Assembly: GCA_022775085.1 (NCBI GenBank)
Contig: JALFJQ010000022.1
Location: 1-64,000 of the forward strand
Reading direction: 5' to 3'
Length of the DNA stretch: 64,000 nucleotides
Origin: Clostridiales bacterium
GTDB taxonomy: Bacteria; Bacillota; Clostridia; Oscillospirales; Oscillospiraceae
A program made the translations under genes and the position numbers. Positions 7,905 to 16,100 of this stretch are shown here, piece by piece. Every line of letters begins with the position of its first letter. Within the stretch, counting starts at the first letter, position 1. Below the pieces are notes generated by a model, which searched no databases, was not told the origin of the DNA, and saw only the letters and a list, made by a program, of their open reading frames with translations.

Positions 7905-8698
7905 AAATCGCCATTGTCACCGGAGCCAGCTCCGGCATGGGCCGGGAATTTGTCCGGCAGTTATCCGCTTACGTCCAAGTGGACGAGATCTGGGCCATCG
8001 CCCGGCGTCAGGACGCGCTGGAAGCCCTGAAAGCGGAAGCGCCTGTGCCCGTTCGGCCCGTGGTGCTGGACTTGCTGAAAAGCGTGAGCTTCGACAAAAT
8101 CCGCATTCTTCTGGAAACAGAGCAGCCGGACATCCGGCTTCTTGTCAACGCCGCGGGCTTTGGAAAATTCGGCGCCTATCACAAGACCTCTATTGAGGAA
8201 GACTGCCGCATGATCGACCTGAACTGCAAGGCTCTGCTGGTGATGACGCGGCTGTGCATTCCCTATATGCAGCCCGGCAGCCACATTCTGGAGCTGGACA
8301 GTCTGTCCGCTTTCCAGCCTGTGCCTTACATCACCACCTACGGCGCCACCAAGGCCTTTGTCCTCAGCTACAGCCGTGCCATGAACCGGGAGCTGAAAGA
8401 AAAGGGCATCCGGGTCATGGCCATGAACCCCGGCTGGGTAAAAACCGAGTTTTTCCGTCATGCCTTTCAGAGCAATTCCGACAGCGAGGTGCAGTATTTT
8501 GACCGGCTGTACGAGGCGGCCGACGTGGTAAAAACCGGCCTGCACGACCTCTACCGTACCAAAAAGGACTGCTCCATCCACGGCTTTCCCGTAAAAATGC
8601 AGGTATTTCTCGTCAAGCTGGTACCCCACCGGTTCGTCATGGATATATGGCTGAACCAACAGAAAAAAGCGAAAAACAACAAGGATCTGGTAAAATAA
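7901..8698 (+). CDS. SDR-family oxidoreductase
   Basis: Short-chain dehydrogenase of 265 residues with TGASSGMG at 7-14, NAAGFGKFG near 86, a Ser-rich active-site strand and YGATKAF with the catalytic Tyr/Lys. The extended C-terminus after GWVKTEFF and the lysine-rich end suggest a membrane-associated, DltE/YqjQ-like enzyme acting on a lipid or sugar substrate. It is translationally coupled to cca and followed after one base by the lipoprotein gene. The substrate cannot be told from sequence. Confidence 0.85.
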   Translation: MKIAIVTGASSGMGREFVRQLSAYVQVDEIWAIARRQDALEALKAEAPVPVRPVVLDLLKSVSFDKIRILLETEQPDIRLLVNAAGFGKFGAYHKTSIEEDCRMIDLNCKALLVMTRLCIPYMQPGSHILELDSLSAFQPVPYITTYGATKAFVLSYSRAMNRELKEKGIRVMAMNPGWVKTEFFRHAFQSNSDSEVQYFDRLYEAADVVKTGLHDLYRTKKDCSIHGFPVKMQVFLVKLVPHRFVMDIWLNQQKKAKNNKDLVK

Positions 8699-8699
8699 T

Positions 8700-9734
8700 A
8701 TGAAGAAAAAACTACTGACTCTGCTGCTGGCCCTGACCCTGCTTCTGTGCGGCTGCGCGGAAACTCTGCCGGCAGAGTCCACCGTCTCCGACGGAGGGCT
8801 GACCGTTCAGTTCATCGACGTGGGACAGGCAGACTGCGCGCTTCTGGAATGTGATGGGCAATTTCTGCTCATTGACGGCGGCAACCGGGACGACAGCCAG
8901 TTGGTGGTTTCGTACCTGGAGCAGCAAGGCGTGCAGGAGCTGGAAGCCGTGGTGTGCACCCACGCCCACGAGGATCATGTAGGCGGCCTGCCTGCTGTGC
9001 TGGCGGTGTACCCCACCAAGGCGGTGTATGCCCCCACAAAGACCTATTCTTCCAACATTTTTGACAAATTCGTCTACTACACCGACCAGCAGGGTCTGGA
9101 AATCACTATCCCTGCTCCCGGCGATACCCTTTCCCTGGGGCAGGCGGAAATTACGGTGCTGGGGCCGGTAAAGTCCTACGCCGAGGCCAACAACACCTCC
9201 ATCGTCCTGCAAGTGAACTATGGGGAAACCACATTCCTGTTCACCGGCGACATGGAGACGGAGGCGGAAAACGATATGCTGGACTACTGGGGTGAGCAGT
9301 TTGATTGGCAGGCCGACGTGCTGAAGGTGGGCCACCACTGCTCCAACACCTCCACCGGCTACCGCTTTCTCAATGAAGTGATTCCCTCATACGCCGTCAT
9401 CAGCGTAGGCACAGACAATTCCTACGGGCATCCCCACAAAGAGCCCATGTCCCGGCTGCAGCAGGCGGGCGTCACCATTCTGCGCACCGACCAGCTGGGC
9501 ACCATTCAGGCGGTCTCCGACGGTAAGGAAGTCACCTTCACCTGGTCCAACCAGTCCAACCTTCCCGAAAACGCGGAAGCAGCGGAGCAGATCTTTATCG
9601 GCAACAAAAACTCCAAAAAATTCCACGCCCCCGACTGTAAAAACCTGCCGGCGGAAAAGAATTCCATTGAATTCTCATCTTATCAGGATGCCATCGACGC
9701 GGGATATGACCCCTGCGGAAGCTGTTTGGGTTAA
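8700..9734 (+). CDS. ComEC-like metallo-beta-lactamase lipoprotein with Ada-like C-terminus
   Basis: Secreted lipoprotein of 344 residues. The signal peptide ends in a lipobox with Cys19 (LLCGC). Residues 34-280 are a ComEC/Rec2-type metallo-beta-lactamase domain with FIDVGQADC and the metal motif THAHEDHVGG; later ligands are in FTGDME and VGHHCS. The last 45 residues (IGNKNSKKFHAPDC to CGSCLG) look like the Ada-type zinc module found at the end of many Clostridial surface nucleases. It lacks the ComEC membrane channel, so a hydrolase on extracellular nucleic acid or a phosphodiester is more likely than DNA uptake. The last point is inference. Confidence 0.85.
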   Translation: MKKKLLTLLLALTLLLCGCAETLPAESTVSDGGLTVQFIDVGQADCALLECDGQFLLIDGGNRDDSQLVVSYLEQQGVQELEAVVCTHAHEDHVGGLPAVLAVYPTKAVYAPTKTYSSNIFDKFVYYTDQQGLEITIPAPGDTLSLGQAEITVLGPVKSYAEANNTSIVLQVNYGETTFLFTGDMETEAENDMLDYWGEQFDWQADVLKVGHHCSNTSTGYRFLNEVIPSYAVISVGTDNSYGHPHKEPMSRLQQAGVTILRTDQLGTIQAVSDGKEVTFTWSNQSNLPENAEAAEQIFIGNKNSKKFHAPDCKNLPAEKNSIEFSSYQDAIDAGYDPCGSCLG

Positions 9735-9770
9735 CGCCATCAGGGCTGGTCAATGGCCTCCTGTGATACC

Positions 9771-9802
9771 AAAAAGTGCCGCCCGGAAAATTCGGGCGGC
9801 AC
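9771..9802 (-). terminator. terminator after the GH25 gene
   Basis: Perfect stem GTGCCGCCCG/CGGGCGGCAC followed on the minus strand by five T. It sits between convergent genes and may also serve the lipoprotein gene. Confidence 0.75.
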
Positions 9803-9808
9803 GCGTAT

Positions 9809-10780
9809 TTAGTAGGGCATATAGACATTTATATCCACGTTTCCCTGAATTCCGGGTACTCTTCCGCTGCTGGTCCACTGCCACATCTCCACCTTCCAGG
9901 GGTAGGTCATGCGGTCCTGATACAGGGCCAGCCAGAAAGGGTACTCCTCCAGCTCGCTGAGATAATACAAGTTCTCCGACTGGTGCCAGTTGAAGTAGAT
10001 CATGGGCTGGAAGCCCATTTTTTTCATCTGGCCGCAGAAGTGGAGCTGAATATCCGTCAGAGTACGGGCATCCATATTCTTCGTCCTGGCTTCCGGATCG
10101 GGAATCTCCCAGTCCAGAATGACGGGCATATCCAAATTCACATCCGCCAGCATATTCAAAATGAACTGGATCTCCTCGTCGGTCTCTTTGATGTCCAGCG
10201 CCTGGGAGAAGAAGTAGGCACCGATCTTCAGGCCCGCTTCCTTCGCTTCCTTCAGATTTTTCTTCGCGTACTCATCTTCCACCAGCTTGCCGCTGCCGTA
10301 GCCCCGGTAGCCCAGCCGGATCACCGCAAACTCGATACCGGAGTTTTTCACTGCCGTCCAGTCGATATGCCCCTGATGGGAGGATACGTCCACGCCGGGG
10401 CTGCTGTTCACATTTTGCAGAAGCAGATAATTATGGCGGTTGTACTGGAAATCATAGCGGTTATAGGGGTTCCGGTCCGGCGGAATCGTGGGATTTTCCG
10501 GCTCCGTCTCGGAAACAGTCGGTTCCAGGATGGTCTCCTCCACCGGCTCCGTCTGCCGGATATGCTGAACCTTGGCTGTTTCCGGGTCCTCATCCCGGAA
10601 CATATAGGGCAGGCTGGGAATCAGCACCGCAGCCAGCAGCGCAGCGGCCAGCAGCGCCACGATTCCCATCACAAGTTCCGGACGGATTCGGCGGGAGCGG
10701 GCACGCAGATGCCCGATCACCGCTTCCTCCTCGGGGTAAGTATCTTTCTTTTCCTCTTCCGGCAGCTTCAGCAAGTTCAT
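9809..10780 (-). CDS. GH25 lysozyme-like muramidase, membrane-anchored
   Basis: Peptidoglycan hydrolase cleaving MurNAc-GlcNAc links. A cytoplasmic N-terminus (about 35 residues) and one membrane segment lead to a Glu/Thr/Pro-rich linker and a GH25 domain. GVDVSSHQGHIDW carries the first catalytic Asp (about residue 131) and VILDWE near residue 222 the DxE pair. The anchor means it acts at the outer face of the membrane. The start at 10780 is preferred over 10786 because GGGGG would be only 2 bases from the latter. A promoter lies at 10820-10848. Confidence 0.88.
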   Translation of the reverse strand: MNLLKLPEEEKKDTYPEEEAVIGHLRARSRRIRPELVMGIVALLAAALLAAVLIPSLPYMFRDEDPETAKVQHIRQTEPVEETILEPTVSETEPENPTIPPDRNPYNRYDFQYNRHNYLLLQNVNSSPGVDVSSHQGHIDWTAVKNSGIEFAVIRLGYRGYGSGKLVEDEYAKKNLKEAKEAGLKIGAYFFSQALDIKETDEEIQFILNMLADVNLDMPVILDWEIPDPEARTKNMDARTLTDIQLHFCGQMKKMGFQPMIYFNWHQSENLYYLSELEEYPFWLALYQDRMTYPWKVEMWQWTSSGRVPGIQGNVDINVYMPY

Positions 10781-10819
10781 GGGCATCGCCCCCTTTCAAA
10801 ATTTCCTCGCTTTCGACAC

Positions 10820-10848
10820 AGTATATCATAGTTTTCCCAATTCGCCAA
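10820..10848 (-). promoter_or_regulatory. promoter of the GH25 gene
   Basis: Minus-strand TTGGCG (10843-10848), 17-base spacer, TATACT (10820-10825). Confidence 0.6.
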
Positions 10849-10863
10849 GGGGCTATTTCTCCT

Positions 10864-11034
10864 CAACGCAACGCCGCGCAATGGGAGCTGCAGGCCTCGG
10901 AGAGGGTCTTTTCCCCAATCATACAGTATAAAAACGGGATATGCGTCCAGTATTCCCGTATTTTTCAAACTTTTGCTTGTGTCAAAATCTCTCGCCGGAA
11001 CCCCTTGCCCTGTTATGCGGTGCCGCCTTAAATA
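10864..11034. repeat. 168-bp MITE-like element, copy 1 (minus orientation)
   Basis: The reverse complement aligns along its whole length with 27270-27437: TAAGG ends, GGGCAAGG, AGAGATTTTG, GGGAATACTGGA and the closing GCTCCCATTG. The ends are imperfect inverted repeats (AAGGCGGCACCGCATAA against AACGCAACGCCGCGCAA). It separates the GH25 promoter from the promoter at 11071-11098. Confidence 0.7.
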
Positions 11035-11070
11035 AATCTTAAACAATCCGTAAACTTTCCCATGGGCGTG

Positions 11071-11098
11071 TTGCATTCTGTCTGTTTTGCAATATAAT
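11071..11098 (+). promoter_or_regulatory. sigma-A promoter
   Basis: TTGCAT (11071-11076), 16-base spacer, TATAAT (11093-11098), ahead of the zinc-ribbon gene. Confidence 0.65.
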
Positions 11099-11135
11099 AT
11101 TAGACAAACGCAATTTTCTGGACTGGGTGATATTT

Positions 11136-11549
11136 GTGAATGGCATTGGCAGCTGGCTTCATCAGGTTTCCGCACGGCTCTCCGCATGGCTCCGCAGCTT
11201 TATGGCGGGACGCTATGGCACGGACAAGCTGAATATGGTCATCCTGAGTATCGGCCTGGCGGTCAGCCTGCTGTCTGTGGTTTTTCGGTATCCGCCGGTC
11301 AATCTGCTGCTGGTGCTGCTGAGCTACGGTCTGATGATCTGGGCGATTTTTCGCACCCTGTCCCGAAGCACCTACAAGCGGTATCAGGAAAACCGGAAAT
11401 TTTTGCAGGTCATCGGTCGGCTGAAGGATCGGCACAACCGCTATTTTGACTGTCCCAAATGCCGTCAGATGGTGCGGGTGCCGAGAGGGAAGGGCAAAAT
11501 CTCCATCACCTGCCCCCGGTGCCATGAGAAATTCATTCGGAAAACGTAG
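11136..11549 (+). CDS. small membrane protein with C-terminal zinc ribbon
   Basis: A protein of about 137 residues with two membrane segments (about 35-52 and 55-72) and a cytoplasmic C-terminus holding two CPxC knuckles, FDCPKCRQMVRVP and ITCPRCHEKF, that would bind one zinc ion. The family is common in Clostridia but has no assigned function. The GTG at 11136 is chosen for GGGTGA 5 bases upstream; GTG at 11127 is the alternative. It is a single-gene unit with its own promoter and terminator. Confidence 0.75.
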   Translation: MNGIGSWLHQVSARLSAWLRSFMAGRYGTDKLNMVILSIGLAVSLLSVVFRYPPVNLLLVLLSYGLMIWAIFRTLSRSTYKRYQENRKFLQVIGRLKDRHNRYFDCPKCRQMVRVPRGKGKISITCPRCHEKFIRKT

Positions 11550-11600
11550 AAATAATCCCGTTGTGACCATGACTGGCCGCACCGGGGCGTGTTTTGTTAA

Positions 11601-11631
11601 AGCTCCCACCCTTGTCGGGCGGGAGCTTTTT
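11601..11631 (+). terminator. rho-independent terminator
   Basis: AGCTCCC(A)CCC/GGG(C)GGGAGCT stem followed by five T, downstream of the zinc-ribbon gene. Confidence 0.75.
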
Positions 11632-11667
11632 GCGAGGTAAGGGAATGCCTTCAGGCCAAGTCCGCTT

Positions 11668-12081
11668 CTACAGCACCATCAGCAGGGTTCCGGCGGTGAT
11701 GAGAGCCGCCCCGGTGAGGGACTTCCAGGTAAATTTCTCGTGAAGGAACACGAAGGCCAGCACCAGCGTGATGACCACGCTGAGCTTGTCAACAGGCACC
11801 ACTTTGGATGCCTGCCCAATTTGCAGCGCCCGGTAGTAGCACAGCCAGCTGGCGCCCGTGGCAAGGCCTGACAGAATCAGAAACAGCCAGCTCCTCCGGC
11901 TGATGCTCCCGATGCCGCCCTGGGCGTCTGTCAAAAACACCATGCCCCAGGCCATCACCAGCACCACGGCAGTGCGGATGGCGGTGGCCAGGTTGGAATT
12001 GACCCCGTCAATGCCAACCTTTGCAAGAATCGATGTCAGCGCCGCGAATACAGCGGAGCCAAGGGCCAGAATAAACCACAA
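11668..12081 (-). CDS. EamA-domain transporter (single-domain DMT protein)
   Basis: Membrane protein of 137 residues with about five hydrophobic segments and one EamA repeat, including a KVVPVDKLSVVIT motif and the FLHEKFTWKSLTGAALITAG end typical of the drug/metabolite superfamily. Full-length members have two repeats, so this one probably works as a dimer. The start codon is TTG at 12081, supported by a GAAGAAGG site. It follows psiE by 21 bases on the same strand. The substrate is unknown. Confidence 0.8.
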   Translation of the reverse strand: MWFILALGSAVFAALTSILAKVGIDGVNSNLATAIRTAVVLVMAWGMVFLTDAQGGIGSISRRSWLFLILSGLATGASWLCYYRALQIGQASKVVPVDKLSVVITLVLAFVFLHEKFTWKSLTGAALITAGTLLMVL

Positions 12082-12102
12082 AGAAAAAACCTTCTTCCTT
12101 TC

Positions 12103-12567
12103 TCAGTCTTCAACTTCCACCATTTCTTCTCTCAGCTCGCTGCGGCGAATGAGGAAGCGGCGGATGGCAAACAGCCCCGCAATGCAGGCGATGCAGGCCA
12201 CATTGCTCCAGGGGTCGTCATGGGAAAGCACCACATGGCGGGTGATAGCCACGGTGAGCACCTCCAGAATGTTGGCGGGGGTGGTATCAATGAGCATTCG
12301 CACAAATTCCAGGCCCACCACAATGGTCAGAATGTGATGCAGCATGGTCTCCACATCTGCAAAATAGCCCGCGCCGGACATGACCATATGGTACAGCTCC
12401 AATCCCAGTGCGCCCAGCAGGGCAAGGATGGTCATGACAGCGATGAACCGCTCGATGTAATGCAGCACCCAGCGCAGTGTGTGATCCATGACGCTGTCCC
12501 TGTGCACGGCTTTTTCGATTTTCTCCTGGATCTTCGGGTTGTCGGAATGGGGAATTTTTACGCTCAT
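12103..12567 (-). CDS. PsiE-family membrane protein
   Basis: Protein of 154 residues with four hydrophobic segments and the PsiE signature around MLHHILTIVVGLEFVRML and the ITRHVVLSHDD loop. PsiE was named for phosphate-starvation induction in E. coli; its function is unknown. A promoter lies at 12601-12629 and an AAGGAGG ribosome site precedes the ATG. It forms a short unit with the EamA gene. Confidence 0.82.
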   Translation of the reverse strand: MSVKIPHSDNPKIQEKIEKAVHRDSVMDHTLRWVLHYIERFIAVMTILALLGALGLELYHMVMSGAGYFADVETMLHHILTIVVGLEFVRMLIDTTPANILEVLTVAITRHVVLSHDDPWSNVACIACIAGLFAIRRFLIRRSELREEMVEVED

Positions 12568-12600
12568 AGGTAAGCCTCCTTATGGGGGATTATTTCTTCT

Positions 12601-12629
12601 ATTATAGCGAATATCAGTGAAAAAGGCAA
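12601..12629 (-). promoter_or_regulatory. sigma-A promoter of psiE-eamA
   Basis: Minus-strand TTGCCT (12624-12629), 17-base spacer, TATAAT (12601-12606). Confidence 0.7.
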
Positions 12630-12649
12630 CTGGATTTGCACCGCCTTTT

Positions 12650-12678
12650 CGTAGGGCGGGCCATGACCCCACTCTACG
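12650..12678. repeat. GTAGGGCGGGG palindrome, single
   Basis: Imperfect 29-bp palindrome CGTAGGGCGGGCC/GACCCCACTCTACG, in the same family as 1970-2107, 37891-37920, 48452-48489 and 59768-59796. Confidence 0.6.
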
Positions 12679-12684
12679 AATCAT

Positions 12685-15222
12685 TCACTTTCGATAGTGC
12701 TCCTGCATTTCCTTTTGTGCCGCTTCCACTTCCAGTTTCAGTTCTCTGGCGGGCACCCGCAGGGCGCCGCTGTGGAAGCTGGACAGCTGCACCAGCGCGT
12801 CCGATGTCGCTACCCGCACGGCATAGCTGCCGCCGGTCTCGTAGACGAGGGACTCAATGTAGGCATCCGCCGTCTCGCCCTCTTTGGTATACACCACCTG
12901 GATGTTGTGGAATTGGCTCTTTTCGCCGGGATTTCCCTTTTGTTTGTAGCCGTCAAATACCACCATCGTCCTGCATTTGGTGTAACCCGCGTAGCTGCTC
13001 AGGATGTCGCAGAGCCTGCGCCGTGCGGCGTCCAGATCGGAGCGGGCCAGCTCATTCAGTTCCTCCCAGGCGAAAATAATGTTGTAGCCGTCCACAATCA
13101 GGTATTTATTCTTCGGCGGGGCGATGGTAATTTCCTCGGTTGCCGGACGGTTCTCCGCCTTCACCCCGTACTGGGGGCGGCGGATGGCGCCGAATTCCCG
13201 CTCCATGATGGCTTCCAGTTCCTTATCCTCAATGTGCAGGTTCCGGGTCAGCAGCTGGGGGGATTTCTCCTCTTTCAGGCCGCTCTCCAAGTGCATATAG
13301 TCCATCACCTGATCCCATTTCACGTTGAAGCCCGCCCCGTGGGCACAGAATACGGAATCCGGGGTGTTGTCCAGATCCGCTTCCGGGTCGTAGGCGCTTT
13401 CCGCGATCACCGCTTCCGCATTGTGGCAGGGGGCGTAGCCGTGCAGAGTCAGCTGCAAACGGCCCAGCCCTTGGGTGTAGGCCGCCAGAGTTTCGGCATA
13501 GTCCTTCACCTCGGCGGCGGGCACCCGCCCCCGGAGGGTGGAAAGGGTTCCGGAGCTTGATGGGGCCTCGAACTGCCCGCCCATGGCTCGGATGTCGGTG
13601 ATGCCCCGGCCGATCTGCTCTGTTGGCACCGTGAGAATAAAATCGTACCAGGGTTCCAGCAGGACAGACTTCGCCTGCATCAGGCCCTGCCGCACCGCCC
13701 GGTAGGTGGCCTGACGGAAATCGCCGCCCTCAGTGTGCTTCAGGTGGGCCTTTCCCACCAGCAGGGTGATTTTCATGTCCGTAATGGGTGCGCCGGTGAG
13801 GACGCCCCGGTGGATTTTTTCACTCAAGTGGGTCAGAATCAACTTCTGGTAATTGCCGTCCAGCACATCCGTGGGGCACACGGTATCGAACACCAGCCCG
13901 CTGCCCCGGGGCAGCGGCTCCAAAAGCAGATGCACCTCGGCGTAGTGGCGCAGGGGCTCAAAATGGCCCACGCCCTCCACGGTATTTTCAATGGTTTCCT
14001 TATAGAAGATGCGCCGGTCATCCAGCTCCACGTCCAGACCGAAGCGCTGCTTCACCAGTGCCTGAAAAATTTCCAGCTGCACCCGGCCCATGATCTGCAC
14101 GTGGATCTGGCCGTTTTCCCACAGAAGCCTGAGCTGGGGTTCCTCCTCTTCCAGCAGCCGCAGCTTGGGCAGCACCACCGCCGGGTCGGCCCCCGCCGGG
14201 AGCTTCACCCGGTAGGTCATCACCGGCTCCAAAGCGGCTGCTTTGCCCTCCGGTTCCGCACCGAGGGATTGGCCCGCATAGGTCTGGGTCAGGCCCGTCA
14301 CAGCGATCAACGCTCCCGCTTCCGCGATTTCCGGAGCGGTGAATTTGTCTCCGGAATAAGCCCGCAGCTGCAATACCTTTTCCTCCACCGCTTCCCCCTT
14401 TGCGTTCCGGTAGGTCAGGGGAGAGCGCACCTTCATTGTACCGCCGGTAAGTTTGAGCCAGGTCAGGCGATTTCCCTGCGGGTCACGGGAGATTTTGTAG
14501 ACTTTCGCAGCAAATTTTGCGGGATACGTTTTTTCGGGAGCATACAAATCCAGAATTTCCAGCAGTCTGTCCACGCCGTCCAGTTTCAGAGCAGAGCCAA
14601 AGCAGCAGGGAAACAGCTTCCGTTTCTCGATCAGCCCCCGCAGATTTCCTTCTGTGACCACGCCGGTTTCCAGATAGGTTTCCAGCAGGGCCTCGTCACA
14701 CAGGGCGGCATTTTCCGCGATTTTATCAAAATCCTCCCCGAAATCCACGCAGGCCGGGGACAGCTCCCGGTGCAGGGCTTCCAGAAGTTTCCCTTTTTCC
14801 ACCGTGGGAAGGTCCATTTTGTTGAGAAACAGAAATGTAGGCACGTTATATCGTTCCAACAGCCGCCACAGGGTCAGGGTGTGGGCCTGAACTCCGTCGG
14901 TGCCGCTGATGACCAGCACCGCGCAGTCCAGCACCGGCATGGTTCGCTCGGCCTCCGGGGCAAAGTCCACGTGCCCCGGGGTATCCACCAGCGTGATTTT
15001 CCGGTGGGCCGTTTCCAACAGGGCCTGCTTGGAAAAAATGGTAATGCCCCGGGCACGCTCCAGGGCGTGGGTATCCAGAAACGCATCCTGGTGGTCCACC
15101 CTTCCCAGCACCCGCCGGGCCCCCGCCTTATATAAAAGCACCTCGCTCAAAGTTGTCTTTCCCGCGTCCACATGGGCAAGCAAGCCCAGACAACATGGCG
15201 TCTTATTCACTTGATCAGGCAA
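12685..15222 (-). CDS. TetM-like translational GTPase fused to a YacP/Rae1-like NYN nuclease
   Basis: 845-residue fusion. Residues 8-650 are an EF-G/TetM-type ribosomal protection GTPase: AHVDAGKT (16-23), RGITI, DTPGH and NKMD for the G domain, then EF-G domains II-V. Residues 706-845 are a NYN-type nuclease domain closely matching YacP/Rae1: VDGYNIIFAW, YTKCRTMVVFD, VYTKEGETAD, VATSD and GALRVPAREL, which keep the expected acidic residues. In Bacillus Rae1 cuts mRNA in the ribosomal A site, where TetM proteins also bind. The TTG at 15222 is chosen for AAGGGGGCG 8 bases upstream; an extended -10 lies just before. Resistance to tetracycline is possible, but the chromosomal setting and fusion suggest ribosome rescue or mRNA control (inference). 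Confidence 0.88.
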   Translation of the reverse strand: MPDQVNKTPCCLGLLAHVDAGKTTLSEVLLYKAGARRVLGRVDHQDAFLDTHALERARGITIFSKQALLETAHRKITLVDTPGHVDFAPEAERTMPVLDCAVLVISGTDGVQAHTLTLWRLLERYNVPTFLFLNKMDLPTVEKGKLLEALHRELSPACVDFGEDFDKIAENAALCDEALLETYLETGVVTEGNLRGLIEKRKLFPCCFGSALKLDGVDRLLEILDLYAPEKTYPAKFAAKVYKISRDPQGNRLTWLKLTGGTMKVRSPLTYRNAKGEAVEEKVLQLRAYSGDKFTAPEIAEAGALIAVTGLTQTYAGQSLGAEPEGKAAALEPVMTYRVKLPAGADPAVVLPKLRLLEEEEPQLRLLWENGQIHVQIMGRVQLEIFQALVKQRFGLDVELDDRRIFYKETIENTVEGVGHFEPLRHYAEVHLLLEPLPRGSGLVFDTVCPTDVLDGNYQKLILTHLSEKIHRGVLTGAPITDMKITLLVGKAHLKHTEGGDFRQATYRAVRQGLMQAKSVLLEPWYDFILTVPTEQIGRGITDIRAMGGQFEAPSSSGTLSTLRGRVPAAEVKDYAETLAAYTQGLGRLQLTLHGYAPCHNAEAVIAESAYDPEADLDNTPDSVFCAHGAGFNVKWDQVMDYMHLESGLKEEKSPQLLTRNLHIEDKELEAIMEREFGAIRRPQYGVKAENRPATEEITIAPPKNKYLIVDGYNIIFAWEELNELARSDLDAARRRLCDILSSYAGYTKCRTMVVFDGYKQKGNPGEKSQFHNIQVVYTKEGETADAYIESLVYETGGSYAVRVATSDALVQLSSFHSGALRVPARELKLEVEAAQKEMQEHYRK

Positions 15223-15255
15223 ATCAAACGCCCCCTTCCATGGATAATTACAGGT

Positions 15256-15264
15256 ATTATACCA
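15256..15264 (-). promoter_or_regulatory. extended -10 promoter of the TetM-like fusion
   Basis: Minus-strand TGGTATAAT with no clear -35 box, about 35 bases before the TTG start. Confidence 0.55.
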
Positions 15265-15334
15265 TGAGAGGGGGCGAAAAGTCGATAGATGGGCGTTGAT
15301 TTTTCCGAAAAGTATGGTACTGCCTGCGCATTGA

Positions 15335-15436
15335 CGGCATCTTATTTGGGGCTTGCTGATACTTTTTGGGAACTGCTTAAGCTGGCGCAAAAGATCCGCA
15401 GAGACCCACAGACGTAATTGCGCGGTGTTGTCTTAT
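15335..15436 (+). repeat. degenerate 3' part of the 168-bp element
   Basis: GGCGCAAAAGATCCGC and TTGCGCGGTGTTGTCTTAT match the right half of 27270-27437. The left end is not recognisable. It lies in a gene-free stretch (15265-15666) that otherwise holds two GGGGACG-type hairpins at 15477-15496 and 15575-15600 and no other feature. Confidence 0.5.
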
Positions 15437-15666
15437 ACATGATCCATACGGAAAAGCAAGCCTTATGCAAAAAAGAGGGGACGAAATTTCGTCCCCCTTA
15501 ATGAAAGAGGTTCCACTCGCAATCCGAGTTGACAAAGGACGGCAGGGAACAGGATATGGCAGTTTTTGATGGAAGGGGACGGGAAGCGTCCCCTTCGGAG
15601 GAAGGCTCCGCGTTATGCAAGTTGCGGAACATAACGGGGAATAGGGCCGGACTGGATAACTGAAAA

Positions 15667-16100
15667 TTACTTAATGAATTTGACCTCGGGGTAGATAGCC
15701 TGCTTGACTTCTTCCTTGCGCTGGTTGTAGAGAACTTTCTGCTCCTCGAACAGGTTCCGTCCGTCGGGGTCAATGGACACGATCAGGGGGCCGAACTCCT
15801 TGACCTTATTGCACCACAGGGTCTCGGGCATACCCAGCTCGTCCCAGTGATGCTCTTGGATTTTCAGCGCCTCGGTGGCAGCCACCACGGCGCAGCCCGC
15901 AGGGAAGACACAGTGGATAGCGCCGAACTCCTTGCAGGCCCGCTCGGTGTTGGGGCCCATGCCGCCCTTGCCGACAATCACACGGACGCCGGTGTGCTTC
16001 ACAAACTCGTACTCGAACTTCTCCATCCGCATGGAGGTGGTGGGGCCTACGGAGACCATCTCGTAGTCATCCTCGGTGCCCTCGATCTTGTGGAATTAAA
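15667..16100 (-). pseudogene. 3' part of a tartrate dehydratase/fumarase beta-subunit gene
   Basis: The last 130-145 residues of an iron-sulfur hydro-lyase beta subunit (TtdB or class I fumarase C-terminal type). [23 protein letters not shown] and [13 protein letters not shown] are clear. The family is about 185-205 residues, and here the N-terminal 50-60 are missing. The hydrolyase frame can be followed back to about 16100, where it meets an in-frame stop at the end of the glycerate-kinase piece, so a deletion joined the two. There is no alpha subunit nearby. An internal ATG at 16059 could still be translated, but a working enzyme is unlikely. Confidence 0.75.

Noticed and set aside
12685..15222. 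Acquired tetracycline-resistance gene on a mobile element
   Set aside because: Base composition matches the neighbours, no conjugation or transposon genes are near, and the protein is a long fusion divergent from tet(M), tet(O) or tet(W). Resistance remains possible but is not supported by context.
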